From NCBI GenBank assembly GCA_041398565.1, contig JAWKUN010000004.1:1054001-1118000 (forward strand): a DNA stretch of 64,000 bases, in the 5' to 3' direction. Positions within the stretch are counted from its first letter, which is position 1. Every line of letters starts with the position of its first letter. The notes beneath the pieces are model-generated. The model did not search any database and had not been told where the DNA came from. It was given only the letters and a program-made list of their open reading frames with translations. This document shows, in pieces, positions 8,532-18,154 of this stretch. The stretch comes from DATGPD01 sp041398565. Lineage in GTDB: Bacteria > Planctomycetota > UBA1135 > UBA2386. Both the position numbers and the translations under genes were made by a program.

Positions 8532-10427
8532 GTGCTCGATGCCCACGTTGCCGTGCCGACGCCAGCGGCCGCCGTACTGCGCCGCATCCTCGAGCTCCGG
8601 GACGCGGCGCTGGCCCTCGAGGACGAACATGCCGGCGAACTCGAGGCGCTGCACCCCGACAACCGCGCCAGCGGCGCCAACCTGCTGCACTACCTCGCCA
8701 TCCGTCGGCACGACTTGCGCTCGCTCCAGGTCGACCTGGTCGCTCTCGGCCTGTCGTCGTTGGGTCGCTGCGAGGCGCACGTTCTGCCCACCCTCGACGC
8801 CCTACTGGCGGTGCTGAGCCCGAAGGGCCCGGCCGCGCCGAGCAAAGAAGCGAGCGGCGGCGCCTTCCCTGGGAACTCCATGGACGGCGGCTCACCGCCT
8901 CGACGCGCATCGCGGTATCCGATGGCCGGCGTGCATCAGGGCCGCGCCACCCTCGAGCGCAACACCGTGGCACTGCTCGGCTCGCCGCGCAGCGACCGTG
9001 ACGTGCGCATCATGGTCACTGCCGACGCTGGGCTCGCCGCCGCGCCGCAACGCATGCAGGAGATGCTGCTGGCGGGCATGGACCTCCTGCGCATCAACTG
9101 CGCCCACGACGGCCTGGCCACCTGGGCGGCGATGCTCGGCCACTTGACCACCGCCCATGCCGCCGGGCACGGCGCCGCGCGCGTGCTCATGGACCTCGGC
9201 GGCCCGAAGCTGCGCACCGGCGCCTTCGCCCCGGGGCCATGCGTCCTGAAGCTACGCCCCACCCGCGACCGCCTGGGGCGCGTCCTCGTACCCGCGCGGG
9301 CGCTGCTCACCCCGAGCACTGAGCCGGAGCTCGGCGATGGCACGTTGCCTCGCATCCCGGTCGACGAGGCTTGGCTCGACCGTCTCGAGGTGGGCGATCT
9401 CGTCCACTTGCACGACGCGCGCGGACGCAAGCGACGCCTGCTGTGCGAGCGCCGCATCGGCTCCTCGGTGGTCGTCGCCACCGACCGTACGTGCTACCTG
9501 GTGCCGGGCACCGTTCTGCGCTGTTCCGTCGGCGAGCGTTCGGGACCCGCGAGCGCCGTCGGCGACCTGCCGGCCCTGGAGGGCGAGCTGCCGCTGCGGG
9601 TCGGCGATCGCCTGCAGCTCACCGCCCAGGTCGTCGAGTGCCGCACGCCGGACGCCGGTGGCATGGCCACCGTCACCTGCACGCTGCCCGAGGTCTTCGC
9701 CTACGTGCGCGCCGGACAGCCTGTCTGGTTCGACGACGGTCGCATCGGGGGCGTCATCGAAGCGGTGGAAGGGCAGAACGCGCGCATCCGCATCACCAGC
9801 ACCCCACCCAAGGGGGCGCGCCTGCGCGCCGACAAGGGCATCAACCTCCCTGACACGGCCTTCGAACACAATGGACTGACCCTCCAGGATCGGGCCGACC
9901 TCCGCTTCGTCGCCCAGCACGCCGATGCGGTGTCGCTGTCCTTCCTCGATCGGCCGCAAGACGTCGTCGACCTCCAGCGCGCGCTTACCGAAGAGGGACG
10001 CTCCGACCTCGCCATCGTGCTGAAGATCGAGACGAAGCGCGGCTTCGAGCGCTTGCCGCGCATCCTGCTGGCGGCGATGCGCAGCCCACACGTCGGCGTC
10101 ATGATCGCGCGCGGCGACCTGGCGGTGGAGTGCGGCTTCGAACGCCTGGCCGAAGTGCAGGAAGAGATGCTCTGGCTGTGCGAAGCGGCACACGTGCCTG
10201 CCATCTGGGCCACGCAGGTGCTCGACAACCTGGCACGGAACGGGCTGCCGACGCGCGCCGAAGTGACCGACGCAGCGATGGCCGTGCGTGCCGAGTGCGT
10301 GATGCTCAACAAGGGGCCACACATCGTCAGCGCCATCCGCATCCTCGACGGCATCCTGCGCCGTATGGCGGGCCACCAGTACAAGAAGCGCGCCATGCTC
10401 CGGCCCCTGCGTGTGAGTTTCTTCTAG
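8532..10427 (+). CDS. pyruvate kinase family protein with N-terminal extension
   Basis: A 631-residue protein. Residues about 1-95 form an N-terminal helical domain (NLLHYLAIRRHDLRSLQ, LGLSSLGRCEAHVL) known from a long variant of pyruvate kinase. From about residue 150 the kinase barrel is recognisable: LLRINCAHDG, MDLGGPKLRTG, KIETKRGFERL, VMIARGDLAVECG and PTRAEVTDAAMAV. The usual MLSGET phosphate-binding segment is changed to MLNKGP, and there is no C-terminal allosteric domain. It could be a pyruvate kinase using phosphoenolpyruvate and ADP, or a related phosphotransferase. The linker at about residues 95-125 is encoded by a repeat-like sequence. Start is GTG at 8532. Confidence 0.8.
   Translation: MLDAHVAVPTPAAAVLRRILELRDAALALEDEHAGELEALHPDNRASGANLLHYLAIRRHDLRSLQVDLVALGLSSLGRCEAHVLPTLDALLAVLSPKGPAAPSKEASGGAFPGNSMDGGSPPRRASRYPMAGVHQGRATLERNTVALLGSPRSDRDVRIMVTADAGLAAAPQRMQEMLLAGMDLLRINCAHDGLATWAAMLGHLTTAHAAGHGAARVLMDLGGPKLRTGAFAPGPCVLKLRPTRDRLGRVLVPARALLTPSTEPELGDGTLPRIPVDEAWLDRLEVGDLVHLHDARGRKRRLLCERRIGSSVVVATDRTCYLVPGTVLRCSVGERSGPASAVGDLPALEGELPLRVGDRLQLTAQVVECRTPDAGGMATVTCTLPEVFAYVRAGQPVWFDDGRIGGVIEAVEGQNARIRITSTPPKGARLRADKGINLPDTAFEHNGLTLQDRADLRFVAQHADAVSLSFLDRPQDVVDLQRALTEEGRSDLAIVLKIETKRGFERLPRILLAAMRSPHVGVMIARGDLAVECGFERLAEVQEEMLWLCEAAHVPAIWATQVLDNLARNGLPTRAEVTDAAMAVRAECVMLNKGPHIVSAIRILDGILRRMAGHQYKKRAMLRPLRVSFF
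8814..8878 (+). repeat. variant two-hairpin element inside a coding sequence
   Basis: The sequence begins CTGAGCCCGAAGGG and continues with a GCCGAGCAAAGAAGC segment that closely matches the GCCGAGCAAGGAAGC of the folD 3' region (6825-6840). It encodes the Pro/Gly/Ser-rich linker of the pyruvate-kinase-family protein, read in frame. Confidence 0.45.
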
Positions 10428-10441
10428 CAGTCGGGTGAAGG

Positions 10442-10462
10442 CCCAAGGGGTGCGCCCTGGGG
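10442..10462. terminator. hairpin between converging genes
   Basis: CCCAAGGG and CCCTGGGG pair with one mismatch around a 5-base loop, midway between two converging stop codons (10427 and 10484). It could serve both directions; there is no T run. Confidence 0.35.
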
Positions 10463-10483
10463 CTGGCCGCGTAGACCGCTGGT

Positions 10484-11479
10484 TCAGCGGCGGCGACGGA
10501 TCACGTAGTCGGCGAGGCCCTGCAACGCTGCCCGTTCCGGTCCGGACGGCAAACGCTCGAGTTCGGCGCAGGCCCGCTCCACGTAGGTGCGAGCGCGGTC
10601 GTACGACACGGCGATCGCACCGCGCAGGTCGAACTCGCTGCGCAGCCGCCGCAAGCGCGTGGCACTCGCCGGGGTCTGCATGAGCTCGCGCAGACGCGGG
10701 CCCTGTTCCTCGTGGCGAAGCAGGTACAGCATGGGCAGGGTCAGCTTGCCCTTCTCCAGATCGGTTCCGAGCGACTTGCCCACTTCGTCCTCGTCGCCAT
10801 CGAGGTCCAGGCAGTCGTCGGCGATCTGGAAAGCGATCCCCAGGAGCTCGCCGTAGCGGCTCGCCGCCTCCACCAGCTCCTCGCGACCACCGGCGTAGTG
10901 GGCACCGAGCCTGCACGCCGCCGCGTAGAGCGTGGCCGTCTTGTCGCGGATGACCTCGAAGTAGCGGTCTTCGTCCCAGGCGAAGTCGAAGCGGTGCAGG
11001 ATCTGGGTGATCTCTCCCTGGCACATCACGCGCGTCACGTCGGCCAACAGACGACTGCAGGCCAGATCCTGCATGGTGACCGACATGTGGAAGGCCCGCG
11101 CGTAGATGTAGTCGCCGAGCAGCACCGGCACCTCGTTGCCATGCACCATGTTGAGGGTCGGCACCCGCCGCCGGCGCTCGGCGCCGTCGAGGACGTCGTC
11201 GTGCACCAGCGTCGCCAGGTGGATGAGCTCCACGACCTTCGCCACCGTGAAGTGCTCGGCGCGCAGACCGCCGGCAGCGCGCGCCCACAGGAACACCAAC
11301 GCCGGACGCAGCTGCTTGCCGCGGTACTGACCGACGTGCTCGATGAGCGCTGCGACGTCGGCGCTGCCCGGGTCGAGGTCAGCGAGCAGACCGGCGTTCA
11401 TCCGGTCCAATTCGGGCTGCACCAGCGCGAAGAGATCCGGCAACGCCGTCGTCGGCTGATCGCAGTTCGAGCTCTGCAC
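10484..11479 (-). CDS. polyprenyl diphosphate synthase
   Basis: Builds a long isoprenoid chain from isopentenyl diphosphate for quinone or lipid-carrier synthesis. The 331-residue protein has GKQLRPALV, the first aspartate-rich motif LVHDDVLDGAERRR, the second motif FQIADDCLDLDGD and the GKSLGTDLEKGKLTLP segment. Bulky or small residues before the first motif do not let me state the product length; octaprenyl/heptaprenyl-type is likely. The GTG start at 11479 gives the expected N-terminal helix; no good ribosome binding site is visible. It lies 34 bases after tatA. Confidence 0.9.
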   Translation of the reverse strand: MQSSNCDQPTTALPDLFALVQPELDRMNAGLLADLDPGSADVAALIEHVGQYRGKQLRPALVFLWARAAGGLRAEHFTVAKVVELIHLATLVHDDVLDGAERRRRVPTLNMVHGNEVPVLLGDYIYARAFHMSVTMQDLACSRLLADVTRVMCQGEITQILHRFDFAWDEDRYFEVIRDKTATLYAAACRLGAHYAGGREELVEAASRYGELLGIAFQIADDCLDLDGDEDEVGKSLGTDLEKGKLTLPMLYLLRHEEQGPRLRELMQTPASATRLRRLRSEFDLRGAIAVSYDRARTYVERACAELERLPSGPERAALQGLADYVIRRRR

Positions 11480-11513
11480 GAAGGGACGGAGAAGGAGGGC
11501 TGTTGGAACGACT

Positions 11514-11714
11514 TCAGGAACCGCTGCCGCCGGTCCCGGTACCGCCCGGCGGCAGATTCTTCTTGTCGTCGTCACCTTCGCCTCGCAAGCCCTTCTTGAA
11601 CTCGACGATGCCGCTGCCGAGCGACCGGGCCATGTCCGGGATCCGATTGCCGAACAGCAACAAGATCACCAGCATGACCAAGACAATCTGCCAGGGACTC
11701 AGGATGGCCAGCAT
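11514..11714 (-). CDS. tatA: Sec-independent translocase protein TatA/E family
   Basis: A 66-residue protein with one N-terminal membrane helix (residues 5-22, ending LLLFG), the conserved FGNRIPDMARSLGSGIVEFKKG amphipathic region and an acidic then Gly/Thr/Ser-rich tail. These are the hallmarks of TatA, which forms the pore for folded proteins. It precedes the prenyl synthase gene; no tatC is in the window. Confidence 0.9.
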   Translation of the reverse strand: MLAILSPWQIVLVMLVILLLFGNRIPDMARSLGSGIVEFKKGLRGEGDDDKKNLPPGGTGTGGSGS

Positions 11715-11949
11715 CGACGTAGTGGTTGGGTAGGGCGCGTCCGCGGGAGCGCATGCGGCGCGTTGGTCCGACCCACCGTCGGACCGAGGCGCCGGACGAG
11801 CAAGACCGGGAGTGTACGCGAATTCCACGCGCGCCCAAGGCGGCGGCGCACAAACCGCAGAAGGAAGGCGAAGTCGGGGGGCCTGGGGGTGGAGAGGCGA
11901 GGTCGCCGACTACGACGACCCGGCCGCGGGGAGCCTGGCCGCGCGCACC

Positions 11950-12381
11950 TCAGCCCGGGGGTTGTGCGTCGAGCCAGCGCTGCCAAGCGTCCGGGTCGGG
12001 GCCGTGGTCGACCCCGGTCACGCGCCGCAAGTTACCCAGAGCCAGGTCGGCCGTGGGACCGCCGCGGCGCATGGCGGCGATCAGGATGGCGGCTGCTTCG
12101 CACCGCTCCTTGGCGGTGGGCGTCTTGGTGGCGGGCGCGACGCCGGCCGAAGTGTCGCCGCCGCCGGTGGCGCGGAAGGTCTGGAACGCCTGCAGCACCT
12201 GCTTGAAGGTGGTCGCCAGGCGCTGCCGCTCGATCGACTGCACGGCGACGTAGAAGCAGAGGAGGCCTACCGCCAAGCGCATGACGCCGCGGTCGCCGCC
12301 GAACAGGCTGGACTCGAACCAGACCACGAACGCGAGGACCAGCAGGACCAGCAGCGTGCCGTGGCGCAGGAGTCGATCCAC
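11950..12381 (-). CDS. small membrane protein with HEAT-type tail
   Basis: A 143-residue protein starting with GTG two bases after the sucD stop codon. Two membrane helices cover residues 7-25 and 33-47. The C-terminal 45 residues (CEAAAILIAAMRRG ... LGNLRRVTGV then DPDAWQRWLDAQ) match the end of HEAT-repeat proteins common in planctomycetes, where the last repeat closes with a G-D-x-x-x-W-x-x-W pattern. The close spacing implies cotranscription with sucCD; what it does there is unknown. Confidence 0.75.
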   Translation of the reverse strand: MDRLLRHGTLLVLLVLAFVVWFESSLFGGDRGVMRLAVGLLCFYVAVQSIERQRLATTFKQVLQAFQTFRATGGGDTSAGVAPATKTPTAKERCEAAAILIAAMRRGGPTADLALGNLRRVTGVDHGPDPDAWQRWLDAQPPG

Positions 12382-12383
12382 GG

Positions 12384-13274
<891 letters not shown>

Positions 13275-13304
13275 CGCGTTTCTCCGCTCTGCTCAGCGCA
13301 CTCT

Positions 13305-14465
<1,161 letters not shown>

Positions 14466-14667
14466 TCGCCTGGGTCTCGTACCGCGCGCGGTGCCGGTGG
14501 CGACACTGCGCAGGTTGGGGTCGCACGCCGCACACTCCGGGCAGTCCTGGAGGACGTCGCCGCGCGCGAAGGGGGTACACGCTAGCGACGCCGCGCGCGT
14601 GGCGCACGCCTTTCCTGTCGCGTGTCGCCGCTGCCGAGGGCGCACACGACCGGCCGTTCGAGGTCGC

Positions 14668-14800
14668 GGGTCGAAGTCGGCGATGGCCGGACGACAGGAG
14701 TCGTCGGCCATCGCTCCAGCCTTGCAGCGGATGGAGCCAGGCTCCACCGCTGAACGCTGGGTCGAAGTCGGCGGTCGAGTTCGGCGGTCGAGTTCGGCAA
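14668..14800. repeat. hairpin cluster bounded by direct repeats
   Basis: Hairpin 1 spans 14681-14713: a 14-base-pair stem (CGATGGCC on the left, GGCCATCG on the right) with one bulged G. Hairpin 2 spans 14726-14751 with TGGAGCC facing GGCTCCA and flanking AGCGG/CCGCT. The 15-base direct repeats lie immediately outside, followed by the 13-base tandem repeat. Confidence 0.7.
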
Positions 14801-14829
14801 GAGGGGGGGTCGCTCCCGCATGCCCGCCG

Positions 14830-14851
14830 GGGCCGCAACCGAAGGCTCGGT
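14830..14851 (-). repeat. 22-base shared repeat, copy 1
   Basis: On the minus strand it reads ACCGAGCCTTCGG followed by TTGCGGCCC; 21 of 22 bases match 23093-23114. Its core GAGCCTTCGGCT resembles the first hairpin of the two-hairpin element, so it may be a decayed member. Confidence 0.5.
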
Positions 14852-14917
14852 CGGGCGCCATCCCGTGACGACGCGATTTCGCCGCACTCGCGGCGCGCGT
14901 TCACGAATCGTCCGGGC

Positions 14918-14923
14918 TAGTCT
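14918..14923 (+). promoter_or_regulatory. candidate -10 element, leaderless promoter
   Basis: TAGTCT followed by 7 bases and the ATG at 14931, which also supports that start over upstream in-frame codons. Confidence 0.45.
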
Positions 14924-14930
14924 ACGGCCG

Positions 14931-16028
14931 ATGTCCGGCATCCTGGTCTATCAGCAGATTCGCGACCTGATCGCGCGCGGCGACCTCGCCAGCAACCCGG
15001 CCGTGGCGCCGAGCCAGATCCAGCCAGCGAGCCTCGACCTGCGCCTGGCGACCCGCGGCTACCGCGTGCGCAGCGGGTTCCTGCCGGAGTCCTGCCAGGT
15101 AGCCGACCGCCTCGAGGACATCACCCTCTACACGTTCGACCTCACCGACGGTGCCGTCCTCGAACGCGGCCACTGCTACATCGTCCCGTTGCTGGAGCGG
15201 ATCGAGCGGCCGTTGCCCTACACCATCCGTGCCAACCCGAAGTCGTCGACCGGACGCCTCGACCTGTTCACCCGGCTGCTCGCCGACCACACCGGCCGCT
15301 TCGAGGAGATCAAGCCCGGCTACACCGGCCCGCTCTACCTCGAGGTGGTGCCGCGCTCGTTTCCAGTGCACGTGCGCACGGGCAACAGCCTGTGCCAGAT
15401 CCGCTTCGCCGAGGGCGATGCCCGCCTGACCGACGCCGAGGTGCTCGCCGAGTACGAGAAGAAGCCGCTGCTGTACGACGCCGACGGCCACCCCATCCCG
15501 CTCGAGCGCGTGCGCGTCGACAACGGCCTGTGCATGGGTGTGTGCATGCGCCGCGACGGCGATGTGCCCGGGCCGGTGGGCTACGTCGCGCGGCGCTACA
15601 CCGAGGTGCTCGATCTCGACCAGGAAGGGGCGCACGACCCCCTCGACTTCTTCGAGCCCATCCCCCAGCCGGCGAACGGACGCTACATCGTCGAACCGGA
15701 GGAGTTCTACATCTTCGCCAGCAAGGAGCGCATCCGCATCCCGCGCCACCTCGCCGCCGAGATGGTCGCCTACGACGTCGGCATCGGCGAACTGCGCACC
15801 AACTACGCCGGCTTCTTCGACAACGGCTTCGGTGGCGAAAGCGGCACGCGCGCCGTGCTGGAGGTGCGGCCGCACGACGTGCCGTTCCTGCTGGAGGACG
15901 GCCAGGTGTTCTTCAAGCTGGCCTTCTACGCCTCGCTCACCGACCCCGAGGTGGCTTACGGCGAGCGCGGACTCGGCAGCCACTACCAGCACCAGGGGCT
16001 GCGGTTGTCGAAACACTTCCGCAGCTGA
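14931..16028 (+). CDS. dcd: 2'-deoxycytidine 5'-triphosphate deaminase, long form
   Basis: Deaminates dCTP to dUTP for thymidylate synthesis. The 365-residue protein is about twice the length of E. coli Dcd and holds two dUTPase-like folds: the first contains QIQPASLDLRLA and NPKSSTGRLDLFTRL, the second AYDVGIGELRTNYAGFFDNGFG. This matches the long Dcd type known from alphaproteobacteria and others. The start is supported by the TAGTCT element 7 bases upstream. It diverges from sucC. Confidence 0.9.
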   Translation: MSGILVYQQIRDLIARGDLASNPAVAPSQIQPASLDLRLATRGYRVRSGFLPESCQVADRLEDITLYTFDLTDGAVLERGHCYIVPLLERIERPLPYTIRANPKSSTGRLDLFTRLLADHTGRFEEIKPGYTGPLYLEVVPRSFPVHVRTGNSLCQIRFAEGDARLTDAEVLAEYEKKPLLYDADGHPIPLERVRVDNGLCMGVCMRRDGDVPGPVGYVARRYTEVLDLDQEGAHDPLDFFEPIPQPANGRYIVEPEEFYIFASKERIRIPRHLAAEMVAYDVGIGELRTNYAGFFDNGFGGESGTRAVLEVRPHDVPFLLEDGQVFFKLAFYASLTDPEVAYGERGLGSHYQHQGLRLSKHFRS

Positions 16029-16101
16029 AGCGGCCGGGCGCCAGAGACACCGGCCCCCGTGACGGTAGCCCCCCAACTGCCCGCGTCGCACCTCGCGGGA
16101 A

Positions 16102-16107
16102 TAGGGT
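16102..16107 (+). promoter_or_regulatory. candidate -10 element, leaderless promoter
   Basis: TAGGGT followed by 7 bases and the ATG at 16115. Confidence 0.4.
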
Positions 16108-16114
16108 AGACGAC

Positions 16115-16918
16115 ATGCGACGCGAACCCGACCCGGCCGCCGCCGGCAGACCCAGCGCCGCCGCCGTGGCGACCACCACCGTCGCCACCTTCCTGCTGGT
16201 GGAGTTCGGGCGCCCATACCTCCAGGCGATGCTCGGCATCCCCACCGGCCCCTACCACGGGCTCGCCGACCTCGTGCTGCGCCACTACACCTGGTACTGG
16301 CTGCCACCGGTCGCGGTCGCCTGGGCGCTGTTCGGCCGGCGACGCACCGTGAACGCGCTCGGGCTCGACCGAAGTCCACTCCTCGGTCTCGGGGTGGCGG
16401 GGCTGTGCACGCTGCCGATGCTCGTGGGCTTCGCGGCGCTCGGCCAGGCGTCGCCGGGCGCGCAGCCGTGGAGCGACGCGGTGCGCTACGCGCTCCTCCC
16501 CGGCTGCATGGAGGAGATCCTGTTCCGAGGCATGCTCTTCGGCTTCCTGTTCCGCTTCGCTGGCTGGGGATTCCTGCCGGCGGCCATGCTCGGCGCAGCC
16601 TTCTTCGGCGCCGGCCACCTGTGGCAAGGGCACAGCGCCGGCGAAGCCGCCGGCGTGTTCGCGGTGACCGCCCTCGGCGCGGTGTGGTTCGCCTGGCTGT
16701 ACGTCGAGTGGCGCGCCAACTTGTGGGTACCGATCGGGTTCCACGTGCTGATGAACCTGTGGTGGGACCGATTCGCCATGGGTGAGTCCGCCCTGGGCGG
16801 CGGTGTCGCCAACGTCTTCCGCACGGCGACGATCGGCTTGTCGGTCTGGCTCACTCTGGCCCGGGCACGGCGGCACGGCGGCCTGGTCGTGCGGGGACGA
16901 CGCTGGCTGCGCGGGTGA
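16115..16918 (+). CDS. CPBP family intramembrane metalloprotease
   Basis: A 267-residue membrane protein with about seven hydrophobic segments. The CPBP (Abi/CAAX-like) signatures are all visible: EEILFRG with Glu133, Glu134 and Arg138, then FFGAGHLWQG with His168, then GFHVLMNLWW near residue 213. In the family these residues form the membrane-embedded metalloprotease site. Substrate cannot be inferred; neighbours are unrelated in function. Confidence 0.9.
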   Translation: MRREPDPAAAGRPSAAAVATTTVATFLLVEFGRPYLQAMLGIPTGPYHGLADLVLRHYTWYWLPPVAVAWALFGRRRTVNALGLDRSPLLGLGVAGLCTLPMLVGFAALGQASPGAQPWSDAVRYALLPGCMEEILFRGMLFGFLFRFAGWGFLPAAMLGAAFFGAGHLWQGHSAGEAAGVFAVTALGAVWFAWLYVEWRANLWVPIGFHVLMNLWWDRFAMGESALGGGVANVFRTATIGLSVWLTLARARRHGGLVVRGRRWLRG

Positions 16919-16992
16919 GGGGTACGCCGCGCGGCAGGTGCAAGGTCACGTCATACCTGACTGCCCGAGGAGCGGAACGCGACGCATCCTCC

Positions 16993-16998
16993 TACAAT
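16993..16998 (+). promoter_or_regulatory. candidate -10 element upstream of 17037
   Basis: TACAAT, five of six matches to the sigma-70 consensus and rare in this GC-rich sequence. It would give a leader of about 30 bases. No convincing -35. Confidence 0.35.
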
Positions 16999-17036
16999 CA
17001 CCGCAACTCGTCCGCGCTGTCCACGACCGTCACCCC

Positions 17037-18077
17037 ATGCGCAAACCCCTCCTCGCGTTGCTGGCCGCGGCCAGCGCTCTCGCTCCCCTCGCGGCACAGA
17101 CCTGCGGCGCCGGTCAACGCCTGCTCAAGAACGACATCCTGCCGGACAACCCCACCGGCTCGTACACCATCGGCATCGTGCCCGGCCTGTGCGACGGCGA
17201 GGCGGCGATGTCCCTGTTCAACGCCGGCGGCCCGGTGAAGGTGACGTCGGTGGCGATCGGCTACGGCCACCGCTTCGGCACGAACGGCGTACAGGCGATC
17301 GCCGACGTCGAGATCTACGATGGCGCCACGGTGAACGCGGCCGGCCGCTGGACGCTCGGCCCTCTGCTCTTCCGCCTCAGCTCGGGCTCGACCAACGTGC
17401 AGCTGCAGAGCACGGGGATCAACCTCGTGACCCTTCCGGCGCCGGTGCGCGTGCCGTCCGGCCGGCCGGTGATCGGCTTCCGCATGCTGCAGAACCTGGC
17501 GGCGGGCTCGTGCGCACTCGGCTACGACGCCAACTTCTTCTGCGATGCCGACAACCAGTGCCGCGCCGGCATCAACATCCTCGACGCCACCGGCCACGGC
17601 CCGGTCGACCCCGCCACCTACACCGGCTTCGGGCCGCCGCTGTGCCCGCTCTTCTTCCGCGGCAGCTGGGTGATTCGCTGCTGCGTCGAGCCGGAGATCT
17701 CCGTCGATTGGCAGGGCAATCCGACTCCTGGTGGCGTTCTGTCGCTCACCTACATCGCGCCCGGCCGCGCCGGTGAGAACTACATCGGCCTGTGCGGCGG
17801 CAGCTTCGCCGGCGGCGGCTTCAACACCCCGTTCGGCCACGTGCCGCTCGACCCCGACCCGTTCTTCCTGTGCTTCATGACCGACTGCCGCAGCATGCTG
17901 GTGGGCGCGCAGGGCGTGATCGGGGCCAACGACCGCGCCTTCGGTGGCATGCTCATCCCCAACCTACCGGTGCTGGTCAACTCGGGCCTGACCCTTTACC
18001 TCGCGTTCGTCCTGCACGGCGCCTCGCTGACCTTCACCGGCGAGTCGCTGCCGAGCACGCCGATCGTCATCAACTGA
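17037..18077 (+). CDS. exported protein of unknown function
   Basis: A 346-residue protein with a classic signal peptide (MRKPLLALLAAASALAPLAAQ, cleavage after AAQ). The mature part is beta-rich and has eight or more cysteines in pairs (CCVEPE, CFMTDC, CDADNQC), which suggests disulfides outside the cytoplasm. The last 110 residues form a beta-sandwich-like module (LSLTYIAPGRAGENYIGLC ... LVNSGLTLYLAFVLHGASL) of a kind that recurs at the C-termini of exported proteins in some planctomycetes (from memory). Function unknown. Confidence 0.78.
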   Translation: MRKPLLALLAAASALAPLAAQTCGAGQRLLKNDILPDNPTGSYTIGIVPGLCDGEAAMSLFNAGGPVKVTSVAIGYGHRFGTNGVQAIADVEIYDGATVNAAGRWTLGPLLFRLSSGSTNVQLQSTGINLVTLPAPVRVPSGRPVIGFRMLQNLAAGSCALGYDANFFCDADNQCRAGINILDATGHGPVDPATYTGFGPPLCPLFFRGSWVIRCCVEPEISVDWQGNPTPGGVLSLTYIAPGRAGENYIGLCGGSFAGGGFNTPFGHVPLDPDPFFLCFMTDCRSMLVGAQGVIGANDRAFGGMLIPNLPVLVNSGLTLYLAFVLHGASLTFTGESLPSTPIVIN

Positions 18078-18129
18078 CCCGGCGTTCCGCGGCGGAGGCA
18101 CCATCCGCTGCGAGGTCGGCGCGATGGCC

Positions 18130-18145
18130 GGCGCCCTCTGGCGCC
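18130..18145. terminator. hairpin between converging genes
   Basis: GGCGCC-CTCT-GGCGCC lies between the converging stop codons at 18077 and 18155. Short stem, no T run. Confidence 0.3.
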
Positions 18146-18154
18146 CGTCACACG

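Larger units (their letters stand above)
14466..14930. other. structured intergenic region between sucC and dcd
   Basis: No gene seen. The region separates two diverging genes and holds a 15-base direct repeat (GGGTCGAAGTCGGCG at 14668 and 14759), two strong hairpins between those copies, a tandem 13-base repeat (GGCGGTCGAGTTC) from 14771, and a 22-base unit shared with 23093-23114. Confidence 0.7.
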
